Shown in pieces: positions 1 through 5,816 of a stretch of 7,671 nt of DNA. The stretch is from Actinomycetota bacterium (lineage in GTDB: Bacteria > Actinomycetota > Thermoleophilia > Solirubrobacterales > 70-9), in assembly GCA_018268695.1 (NCBI GenBank), contig JAFDWD010000213.1:1-7671 (forward strand), written 5' to 3'. How positions within the stretch are numbered: the stretch's first letter is position 1; each line of letters starts with the position of its first letter. The notes beneath the pieces are model-generated. The model saw only the letters and a program-made list of their open reading frames with translations. It was not told the origin of the DNA and made no database searches. The translations under genes were made by a program, and so were the position numbers.

Positions 1-487
1 AGAGCCCCTTGAAGGCGAAGGTGTACTCCTCCGGCGCCTCGAAGCAGTCGTAGGCGGGGAACGGCGGTTGGTCGCCGCCGCCCATGTAGGTGAAGACGAT
101 GCCGTTGCGCTCGACGCAGGGGTAGCCGGCGATCCGCACCTTCTCGAAGAAGCGGCTGTGCGGCGGTTCGGCGGGCTGCTCCAGGCAGCGGCCGTCGTTG
201 CCGTAGAGCCAACCGTGGTAGAGGCAGCGCAGGCCGCCGTCCTCGAGGCGACCGTATGAGAGGTCGACGCCGCGGTGGGCGCAGTAGCGGCCGACCAGGC
301 CCCAGTCACGCTCGCCGCGCTTGAAGAGGACGAGGTCCTCCCCCAGTAGGCGGACCGCCTTCACCGGCCGCTCGGCCGGCATCTCGGAGACGAGGCCGGC
401 CGGCTGCCAGTACTGGCGCATGAGGCGTCCGGCGGGATCGTCCGGTCCGGTCTTGGTGATCCGTTCGTTGTCCTCGCGGGAGAGCAT
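1..487 (-). CDS. Rieske [2Fe-2S] aromatic-ring-hydroxylating-type oxygenase, alpha subunit, partial (N-terminal 162 codons)
   Basis: This is the N-terminal part of a Rieske non-heme iron oxygenase, cut by the left window edge. Translated from ATG 487-485, it carries a complete Rieske cluster motif: Cys69-x-His71 (YCAHRG) and Cys88-x2-His91 (CLYHGW), with 16 residues between His71 and Cys88, as is normal for these enzymes. The opening (LMRQYWQPAG near residues 22-31) resembles phthalate 4,5-dioxygenase-type and O/N-demethylase-type Rieske oxygenases. The catalytic domain with the His/His/Asp iron site lies outside the window, so the substrate cannot be read. These enzymes use O2 and electrons from a separate reductase to hydroxylate or demethylate substrates in the cytoplasm. 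The start is 13 bases after the aminotransferase stop, so the two are probably cotranscribed. No strong Shine-Dalgarno sequence precedes it, which suggests coupled translation. The family is secure; the substrate is unknown. Confidence 0.9.
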   Translation of the reverse strand, partial: MLSREDNERITKTGPDDPAGRLMRQYWQPAGLVSEMPAERPVKAVRLLGEDLVLFKRGERDWGLVGRYCAHRGVDLSYGRLEDGGLRCLYHGWLYGNDGRCLEQPAEPPHSRFFEKVRIAGYPCVERNGIVFTYMGGGDQPPFPAYDCFEAPEEYTFAFKGL

Positions 488-500
488 CGGGGTCGGTGCC

Positions 501-1883
501 CTAGAGGTGGTTCGGTGCCTCGGCGAGCACCTCGCCGAGGATCCGCGTCGTCTCGTCGAACTCGGCCTGCCCGGCGACCAGGGGCGGCGAGATGGTGATC
601 AGCGGCAGGATCCGTTCCTCGCAGCGGGCGATCAGCCCGCGCTCGAACAGGGTCGGCGCGAGGAAGCCTTTGAAGAGCCGTTCGCGGACGTCCATCGGCA
701 GCGTCTCGTGCGTGTCCTTGTCCTTGACCAGCTCGATCGCGTAGAAGTAGCCGGTCCCGCGCACGTCGCCGACGATCGGCAGGTCGAGCAGCTGGTCGAG
801 CGAGCTCTTCAACGCGCCCTGGTGCTCGGCGGCGTGGTCGACCACCCCGTCGCGGTGCATGATCTCGAGGTTCTTCACCGCGATCGCGCAGGTCAGCGGG
901 TGACCGCCGTAGGTCGACCCGTGGGCGAAGACGCTTTCACCGTCGGCGAACGGCTCGGCGACCTCGTCGGTGGCGAGCACGGCACCGATCGGCGCGTAGC
1001 CGGAGGCGAGCCCCTTGGCGCAGGTCATGATGTCCGGCTCGATCCCGTAGAGGTCGGAGCCGAACCAGGAGCCGAGTCGACCGAGGCCGGTGATCACCTC
1101 GTCGGCGCAGAGCAGGATCCCGTACTCGTCGCAGATCTCCCGCACCCCGGCCCAGTAGCCGGCGGGTGGCGCCAGCGAGCCGCCCTGGTTCTGCATCGGC
1201 TCCATGATCACCATCGCGATGCTGCCCGGGTCGGCCTGGATGATCGCGTGGCGCAGGTCCTCAAGCAGGAAGGCGGTGAACTCCTCCTCGGTCTCCTCGA
1301 GCGGCCGGTGGTAGCGGTTCGTGTTCCAGACGTGGGAGACGCCGGGAACCAGCGGCTCCCAGGGGGTGCGCAGGCCGGGGATGCCGTTGATCGAGAGCGC
1401 CCCCATGGTGGTGCCGTGGTAGGCGTAGCGGCGGGCGATCACCTTCCAGCGCCGTTCGCCCTTTGCCTGGTGGTAGGCGCGGGCGAGCTTCCAGGCGGTC
1501 TCGACGGCTTCCGAGCCGCTGCCGATGAAGAAGCTGCGGTTGAGCTTGCCGGGGGAGATGCGGGCCAACTCGGCGGCGAGCTCGATCGAGGGCGGATGGG
1601 CGAAGCCCCAGTTCGTGTAGAAGGGGAGCTGCTGCAGCTGCGCGGCCGCGACGGCGCCGATCTCCTCGCCGTAGTCGTAACCGATCTGGACGGCGAAGAG
1701 GCCTGCCAGCCCGTCCAGGTAGCGCTTGCCGTTGACGTCCTCGACGTAACAGCCTTCGCCCTTGGCGATGACCGGGACCGGGTGGTCCTTATAAGCGGAG
1801 AGCTTGGAGAAGTGGAGCCAAAGGTTGTCGCGGGCCGCCTCCTCCAGGCGCTGCGCGGTGCTGTCGGGGGTCGCGATGCTCAT
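501..1883 (-). CDS. Class III PLP-dependent aminotransferase (omega-aminotransferase type)
   Basis: This is a full-length (460 aa) fold-type I, class III aminotransferase that moves an amino group between a terminal amine (or omega-amino acid) and a keto acid such as pyruvate. Visible family motifs are the phosphate-binding GSGSEA at 121-126, YHG at 155-157 for stacking on the cofactor, the ADEVITGLGR block at 260-269 with the pyridine-binding Asp261, the Schiff-base lysine Lys290 in TCAKGLASGYAPIGA, and STYGGHPL at 323-330. The overall pattern (LHFSKLSAY near 23-31, YTNWGFAHPP near 89-98) is close to polyamine-, taurine- or beta-alanine:pyruvate aminotransferases, but the amine donor cannot be assigned. 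The ATG at 1883-1881 is preceded by a good Shine-Dalgarno run (GAGGAGGAG, complement of 1889-1897), which supports this start. It is the first gene of a minus-strand unit with the Rieske oxygenase and is divergent from the guanidine operon. Confidence 0.93.
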   Translation of the reverse strand: MSIATPDSTAQRLEEAARDNLWLHFSKLSAYKDHPVPVIAKGEGCYVEDVNGKRYLDGLAGLFAVQIGYDYGEEIGAVAAAQLQQLPFYTNWGFAHPPSIELAAELARISPGKLNRSFFIGSGSEAVETAWKLARAYHQAKGERRWKVIARRYAYHGTTMGALSINGIPGLRTPWEPLVPGVSHVWNTNRYHRPLEETEEEFTAFLLEDLRHAIIQADPGSIAMVIMEPMQNQGGSLAPPAGYWAGVREICDEYGILLCADEVITGLGRLGSWFGSDLYGIEPDIMTCAKGLASGYAPIGAVLATDEVAEPFADGESVFAHGSTYGGHPLTCAIAVKNLEIMHRDGVVDHAAEHQGALKSSLDQLLDLPIVGDVRGTGYFYAIELVKDKDTHETLPMDVRERLFKGFLAPTLFERGLIARCEERILPLITISPPLVAGQAEFDETTRILGEVLAEAPNHL

Positions 1884-1888
1884 CTGTT

Positions 1889-1897
1889 CTCCTCCTC
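1889..1897 (-). promoter_or_regulatory. Ribosome binding site of the aminotransferase
   Basis: On the minus strand this reads GAGGAGGAG and ends five bases before the ATG at 1883-1881. It is the clearest ribosome binding site near the divergent gap and fixes the aminotransferase start. Confidence 0.75.
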
Positions 1898-1951
1898 GGT
1901 CCTGGAAAGCGTGCCGAACAAGAGGGATACGATATCGCTAATCTTGGATCC
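1898..1951. promoter_or_regulatory. Divergent intergenic promoter/operator region between aminotransferase and RidA
   Basis: The gap between the two divergent genes is only 68 bases and must hold both promoters. It is clearly less GC-rich than the flanking genes around 1917-1948. It contains the 8-bp palindrome CGATATCG (1930-1937) and, overlapping it, GATA-N3-TATC (1926-1936), possible operator half-sites. On the plus strand TAATCT (1939-1944) fits the actinobacterial -10 pattern TANNNT. It ends seven bases before the RidA ATG at 1952, and no Shine-Dalgarno sequence precedes that ATG, so a leaderless RidA transcript is plausible. A -35 match is weak (CGAACA, 1915-1920). I see no convincing -10/-35 pair for the minus strand. 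The space leaves no room for a guanidine riboswitch ahead of RidA. Confidence 0.45.
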
Positions 1952-2338
1952 ATGAGAAATCGCGTGAAGATCGAGACCGATCAGGCCCCCGCCGCGATCG
2001 GCCCCTACTCCCAGGCCATCGCCCACGAGGGCGTCCTCTACTGCTCCGGTGCGATCCCGCTCGACGCCGCCGGTGAGATGGTCGGCCTGGGCGACGCCCC
2101 CGCCCAGGCCCGCCAGTGCCTGCGCAATCTCGAGGCGATCGCCGCGGCGGCCGGCGGCAAGCTGACCGAGGCGCTGCAGGTCACCGTCTACACGACGCGC
2201 CTGGAGGAGTTCCCGGCGATCAACGAGGCCTACGCCGAGTTCTTCGAGGAGCCGCCCCCGGCGCGGGTGACGATCGGCGTCGCCGCCCTGCCGAAAGGCG
2301 CCTTGGTCGAGATCTCCGCCCTGGTGCCGCTGGCGTAG
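1952..2338 (+). CDS. ridA: RidA/YjgF/YER057c family enamine/imine deaminase
   Basis: This is a complete 128-aa RidA-family protein. These small cytoplasmic trimers hydrolyse reactive enamines/imines (for example 2-aminoacrylate made by PLP enzymes) to keto acids and ammonia. Visible family features are APAAIGPYSQAI at 12-23, the SGAIPLD segment at 32-38, the Arg105 position in PARVTIGV that is essential in active RidA proteins, and Glu120 in ALVEISAL. The length matches the family. The second residue of the usual SGQIP motif is Ala rather than Gln, as in some subfamilies. The ATG at 1952 is the only start in frame after the divergent gap, and there is no Shine-Dalgarno sequence, consistent with leaderless translation. 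It is the first gene of the guanidine operon; its stop directly abuts the next start (TAGATG). A role in clearing a reactive imine or in processing a carbamoyl/guanidino intermediate is inference; a general RidA role cannot be excluded. Confidence 0.9.
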   Translation: MRNRVKIETDQAPAAIGPYSQAIAHEGVLYCSGAIPLDAAGEMVGLGDAPAQARQCLRNLEAIAAAAGGKLTEALQVTVYTTRLEEFPAINEAYAEFFEEPPPARVTIGVAALPKGALVEISALVPLA

Positions 2339-3181
2339 ATGAACGACGCCGGCACCGCCACCACCCGCGCCGCCCGCGAGCACGCGCGCGCCCAGGCCGG
2401 CACCGCCGCCGAGGCGATGCCGGTCCTCCCGGCGAGCGCCTGGGCCGGGGAGCTGCCCGGGGGCGTCGACCCGGCGGCGCTCGTCTGGGCCGAGACCGTG
2501 GCCGGCGGCGGCTATGCCTCCAAGGTCCTCGCCCCGGGGACGACCTTGCGCCTTCGCGACCTCGAGGGCGACGCCTGCGCCCACCTCCTCCTCTACAACG
2601 CCGACGGGCCCTGGGAGCGGCTGAACGTCGCCGACACCGTGAAGATCCCCTGGCAGGCCTACCTCGGCGCGGGCCACCCGCTGCTCTCCGACCAGGGCCG
2701 CGCCCTGGCGACGATCGTCGCCGACTCCTCCGGCCGCCACGACGCGCTCTGCGGGACGACGAACGCGGCGGCGAACGCGGCGCGCTACGGCGACGGCGAC
2801 GCGCAGGGGCCCTCCCCCGCCGGGCGCGAGCTGCAGCTGCTGGCCGCCGCCAAGCACGGGCTCGGCCCGCGCGACATCCCGCCCGGCATCTCCTTCTTCC
2901 AGGGCGTGCGGGTCGACGCCGAGGGGCGGCTGCGCTTCGAGGGCTCGGCCGGGGCGGGCGCGGCGGTCGAGCTGCGGATCGAGCTGCCGGCGATCGCGAT
3001 CCTCGCCAACGTCCCCCACCCGCTCGACCCGCGCCCCGACTACACGGCGACCACCCTGGAGGTGCTCGCCTGGAGCGGCGATCCGACCGGCCCCGAGGAC
3101 GACCTCTGGAGCTCGACCCCGGAGATCGAGAGGGCGCTCGCGAACACGAAGGACTACCGCGACGCGAGGGGGAGCCGATGA
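2339..3181 (+). CDS. cgdA: DUF1989 urea carboxylase-associated protein 1; probable carboxyguanidine deiminase subunit CgdA
   Basis: This 280-aa protein belongs to the urea amidolyase-associated (UAAP1, DUF1989) family. Such proteins, long annotated as urea-related, were shown to pair with a second DUF1989 protein as carboxyguanidine deiminase (CgdAB), which converts carboxyguanidine to allophanate and ammonia. Family hallmarks are LEGDACAHLLLYNADGPWERLNVADTVK (75-102), SDQGRALATIVADSSGRHDALCG (117-139, with His134 and Cys138), AAAKHGLGPRDIPPGISFFQGV (169-190), ANVPHPLDPRPDY (223-235) and the C-terminal ERALANTKDY (264-273). In place of the longer N/C-rich segment of its partner it has SPAGRELQLLAAAKHGLG. 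The ATG starts the base after the RidA stop; Met27 (2417) is a possible alternative, but the abutting TAGATG favours the first ATG. The stop overlaps the cgdB start (ATGA). The family assignment is strong; the deiminase role comes from family knowledge plus the neighbours. Confidence 0.88.
   Translation: MNDAGTATTRAAREHARAQAGTAAEAMPVLPASAWAGELPGGVDPAALVWAETVAGGGYASKVLAPGTTLRLRDLEGDACAHLLLYNADGPWERLNVADTVKIPWQAYLGAGHPLLSDQGRALATIVADSSGRHDALCGTTNAAANAARYGDGDAQGPSPAGRELQLLAAAKHGLGPRDIPPGISFFQGVRVDAEGRLRFEGSAGAGAAVELRIELPAIAILANVPHPLDPRPDYTATTLEVLAWSGDPTGPEDDLWSSTPEIERALANTKDYRDARGSR
3166..3174 (+). promoter_or_regulatory. Ribosome binding site of cgdB, inside the end of cgdA
   Basis: GAGGGGGAG lies within the last codons of cgdA, three bases before the cgdB ATG at 3178. 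Together with the ATGA overlap it supports that start. Confidence 0.55.
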
Positions 3182-3843
3182 CCCCGGTCTCGGTGAAGGG
3201 CGTCGCCGTCGACCCGACCCTCGGCACGATCCCGGCGGGCGAGGTCGTCCTCGACCAGCTGGTCGCCGCCCGCGCCCCGTGGTCTGCGATCGTCGCCGCC
3301 GGCGACGTGCTCTCGATCATCGACCTCGGCGGCAACCAGGCGGTCGACTGCATCCTCTACTCGGCCGCCGACACCTCCGAGCGCTACTCGGCGCCGGACA
3401 CGATCGCGGCCCAGGGGCGGATCTTCCTCACCACCGGCTCGGTGCTGCGCTCCGACCGCGGCAACGCCCTGATGACCGTGATCGCCGACGAGTGCGGCAA
3501 CCACGACACCCTCGGCGGCGCCTGCTCGAAGGAGTCCAACACGCTGCGCTACGGCCACCACACCAAGCACCAGCACGCCTGCGTCGAGAACTTCCTCCGC
3601 GAGGGCGCCCGGCACGGCCTCGGCAAGCGCGACCTCGTCTCCAACATCAACTGGTACATGAACGTGCCGGTCGAGGAGGATGGGATGCTGGGGATCGTCG
3701 ACGGGATCTCGAAACCGGGTCTGACGGTGACGATGCGGGCCGAGATGGACACCCTGGTCCTGGTCTCCAACTGCCCGCAGATCAACAACCCCTGCAACGG
3801 CTTCGACCCGAGCCCGGTCCGGATGGTCGTCACCCGGCCGTGA
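3178..3843 (+). CDS. cgdB: DUF1989 urea carboxylase-associated protein 2; probable carboxyguanidine deiminase subunit CgdB
   Basis: This is the second DUF1989 protein, 221 aa, of the UAAP2 type. With CgdA it is expected to form the heteromeric deiminase acting on carboxyguanidine in the cytoplasm. Visible conserved blocks are IIDLGGNQAVDCILY (47-61), ERYSAPDT (68-75), SDRGNALMTVIADECGNHDTLGGACSKESN (92-121, with His109 and Cys116), HACVENFLREGARHGLGKRDLVSNINWYMNVPV (133-165, with Cys135), GLTVTMRAEMDTLVLVSNCPQINNPCNGF (181-209) and the terminal PSPVRMVV. The histidines and cysteines in these blocks are the best candidates for metal or catalytic residues; I have not mapped them to a structure. 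Start ATG 3178 overlaps the cgdA stop, and its own stop overlaps the next GTG (GTGA at 3840-3843). Length and motifs are typical, with no sign of damage. Confidence 0.9.
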   Translation: MTPVSVKGVAVDPTLGTIPAGEVVLDQLVAARAPWSAIVAAGDVLSIIDLGGNQAVDCILYSAADTSERYSAPDTIAAQGRIFLTTGSVLRSDRGNALMTVIADECGNHDTLGGACSKESNTLRYGHHTKHQHACVENFLREGARHGLGKRDLVSNINWYMNVPVEEDGMLGIVDGISKPGLTVTMRAEMDTLVLVSNCPQINNPCNGFDPSPVRMVVTRP

Positions 3844-5816
3844 GCCCCGGCCCCGGTCAGGTCGAGGTCCTCGCGCCGGGGATGATGACCACGGTCCAGG
3901 ACTGGCCCGGCCGGGTCGGGCTCTGGCGGGTCGGCGTGCCGCCGTCGGGGCCGATGGACGACCTCTCCTTCCGCCTCGGCAACTGGGCGCTCGGCAACGA
4001 GGAGGGCGCGGCGGGCCTCGAGTGCACGATGGTCGGGCCGCGCCTCCGGTTCCCCGCCGGCGCGACCGCGATGGTGACCGGCGGCGAGTGCTCGCCCGTG
4101 GTCGACGGGGAGCCGGTCGCGACCTGGGAGCCGCTGGCGCTGGCCCCGGGCGCGGTGCTTGACGTCGGCAGGCTCGACGGCCACGGCCTGCGCGCCTACG
4201 TCCTGGTCGCCGGCGGGATCGAGGTCTCCGAGTACCTCGGCAGCGCGAGCACCTTCACCCTGGGTGGCTTCGGGGGCCACGAAGGCCGGGCGCTGCGGCA
4301 GGGGGACGAGCTGGCGCTGGGCGAACCGCGCGGGGCGGCGGGAGGTGCGGCCGCCGTCCCGGGCGCCTCGCGCCCGGCGATGACCGACGCCTGGCAGGTC
4401 GGCGTCGCCGAGGGCCCGCACGGCGACCGCGAGTGGCTCGCCCCGGCCGACATCGCGGCGCTGTACGAGGCGCGCTGGGAGGTCCACTTCAATTCCGCCC
4501 GCACCGGCGTGCGGCTGATCGGCCCGAAGCCGCGCTGGTCGCGGCCCGACGGCGGCGAGGCCGGCCTCCATCCCTCCAACATCCACGACACCCCCTACAC
4601 CGTCGGCGCGGTCGACTTCACCGGCGACATGCCGATCCTCCTCGGCCCCGACGGCCCCAGCCTCGGCGGCTTCGTCTGCCCGGCGACCGTCCTCTCCGGC
4701 GAGCGCTGGAAACTCGGCCAGATGCGGCCGGGCGACACGGTCCGCTTCGTCCGTCTCGGCGAGGGCGCCGTCACCGGCCGCGGCCCGCGCGCCGCCGCCC
4801 GCGTCCCCGACGGCGGCATCCTCGCCCGGCGCGACGGCTCTCCCGACCGCCCCGCGATCGCCTACCGCCGCCAGGGTGACGACCACCTCCTGGTCGAGCT
4901 TCAGCCCAACGTTCTCGACCTCGGCCTGCGTCTCCGCGTCCACGCGCTGGCGGCGGCGATCGAAGCCGACGCCCTGGGCGGCGTCCTCGAGCTGACCGAA
5001 GGGATCCGGGCGCTCCAGGTGAAGGTCGATCCGGCGGCGCTCTCGCCGCAGGAGGCGGTGGCGGCGATCGGGCGCCTCGAGGCCGAGCTGCCTCCCACCG
5101 ACGACCTGGCGGTGCCGAGCCGCACCGTCCACCTGCCCCTCTCCTGGGACGACCCGGCGACCCGCGAGGCGATCGACCGCTACATGCAGGGCGTCCGCGC
5201 CGACGCGCCCTGGTGCCCCTGGAACATCGAGTTCATCCGCCGCATCAACGGTCTCGAGGACGTGGAGCAGGTGAAGCAGATCGTCTTCGACGCCGACTAC
5301 CTCGTGCTCGGCCTCGGCGACGTCTACCTCGGCGCCCCGGTGGCGACGCCGCTCGATCCGCGCCACCGCCTGGTCACCACCAAGTACAACCCGGCCCGCA
5401 CCTGGACGGCGGAGAATTCGGTCGGCATCGGCGGCGCCTACCTCTGCATCTACGGGATGGAGGGGCCGGGCGGTTACCAGTTCGTCGGCCGCACCACCCA
5501 GGTCTGGGACCGCGGCCCGGGCGGCACCGGCCCCTTCGAGCCCGGCACCCCCTGGCTCCTGCGCGCCTTCGACCGGATCAACTGGTTCCCGGTCGAGGCC
5601 GAGGAGCTGCTGGAGATGAGGGAGGCGATGGCGGCCGGGAGGCTCGAGGTGAAGATCACCGACGGCGAGTTCTCCCTCGCCCGTCACCAGGCCTTCCTCG
5701 CCGCCGAGGCGGAGGACATCGATTCCTTCCGCGCCGCCCAGCGCGAGGCCTTCGCCGCCGAGCGCGAGCGCTGGGCGGCCGCCGGGGAGTTCACCCGCGA
5801 GGAGGACCTCGCATGA
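3840..5816 (+). CDS. Urea/guanidine carboxylase carboxyltransferase module (KipA-KipI fusion), lacking biotin carboxylase and biotin carrier domains
   Basis: This 658-aa protein corresponds to the carboxyltransferase part of urea carboxylase. Residues about 8-306 are a KipA/allophanate-hydrolase-subunit-2-like domain (VLAPGMMTTVQDWPGRVGLWRVGVPPSGPMD at 10-40, NSARTGVRLIGPKPRWSRPDGGEAGLHPSNIHDTPY at 218-253, GPSLGGFVCP at 272-281). Residues about 338-595 are the KipI/subunit-1-like domain (NPARTWTAENSVGIGGAYLCIYG at 517-539, YQFVGRTTQVWDRG at 546-559). The tail (about 600-650) is the helical stretch that in full-length enzymes leads into the biotin carrier domain, but the protein stops there. 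No biotin attachment motif (AMKM-like) and no ATP-grasp biotin carboxylase domain are present; classical urea carboxylase is about 1,200 aa. With cgdAB alongside, guanidine rather than urea is the likelier substrate. The GTG start at 3840 overlaps the cgdB stop; ATG 3882 would cut the first strand. It overlaps atzF by ATGA. 5-Oxoprolinase PxpBC is a weaker alternative. Confidence 0.88.
   Translation: MSPGPGQVEVLAPGMMTTVQDWPGRVGLWRVGVPPSGPMDDLSFRLGNWALGNEEGAAGLECTMVGPRLRFPAGATAMVTGGECSPVVDGEPVATWEPLALAPGAVLDVGRLDGHGLRAYVLVAGGIEVSEYLGSASTFTLGGFGGHEGRALRQGDELALGEPRGAAGGAAAVPGASRPAMTDAWQVGVAEGPHGDREWLAPADIAALYEARWEVHFNSARTGVRLIGPKPRWSRPDGGEAGLHPSNIHDTPYTVGAVDFTGDMPILLGPDGPSLGGFVCPATVLSGERWKLGQMRPGDTVRFVRLGEGAVTGRGPRAAARVPDGGILARRDGSPDRPAIAYRRQGDDHLLVELQPNVLDLGLRLRVHALAAAIEADALGGVLELTEGIRALQVKVDPAALSPQEAVAAIGRLEAELPPTDDLAVPSRTVHLPLSWDDPATREAIDRYMQGVRADAPWCPWNIEFIRRINGLEDVEQVKQIVFDADYLVLGLGDVYLGAPVATPLDPRHRLVTTKYNPARTWTAENSVGIGGAYLCIYGMEGPGGYQFVGRTTQVWDRGPGGTGPFEPGTPWLLRAFDRINWFPVEAEELLEMREAMAAGRLEVKITDGEFSLARHQAFLAAEAEDIDSFRAAQREAFAAERERWAAAGEFTREEDLA
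5799..5806 (+). promoter_or_regulatory. Ribosome binding site of atzF
   Basis: GAGGAGGA ends six bases before the ATG at 5813 and lies within the last codons of the carboxyltransferase gene. It supports this start and translation coupled through the ATGA overlap. Confidence 0.65.

Noticed and set aside
68..259. Small plus-strand open frame opposite the Rieske gene
   Set aside because: It overlaps the Rieske Cys/His motifs on the other strand and has an Ala/Val-rich shadow composition.
518..540. 10-bp perfect inverted repeat (CCTCGGCGAG / CTCGCCGAGG, three-base spacer) at the 3' end of the aminotransferase gene
   Set aside because: It is fully explained by the codons for GEVLAE in a GC-rich gene. 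A weak mRNA hairpin before the Rieske start is possible, but nothing else supports a function.
1884..1951. Guanidine riboswitch upstream of the operon
   Set aside because: The gap is too short for a guanidine-I element on either strand and I see none of the conserved guanidine-I or ACGR loop motifs.
321..1955. Long plus-strand open frame (544 codons) opposite the aminotransferase
   Set aside because: The antisense strand holds a complete class III aminotransferase with all motifs; this frame shows only composition-driven sequence.
1880..3019. Minus-strand open frame (379 codons) across RidA and cgdA
   Set aside because: It crosses the divergent promoter gap and opposes two conserved genes; its composition is typical of a shadow frame.
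3549..5687. Long minus-strand open frame (712 codons) opposite cgdB and the carboxyltransferase gene
   Set aside because: Its translation is low-complexity Arg/Gly/Ala/Val/Asp-rich with no recognisable motif, and it lies antisense to clearly conserved proteins. It is an artefact of high GC content.
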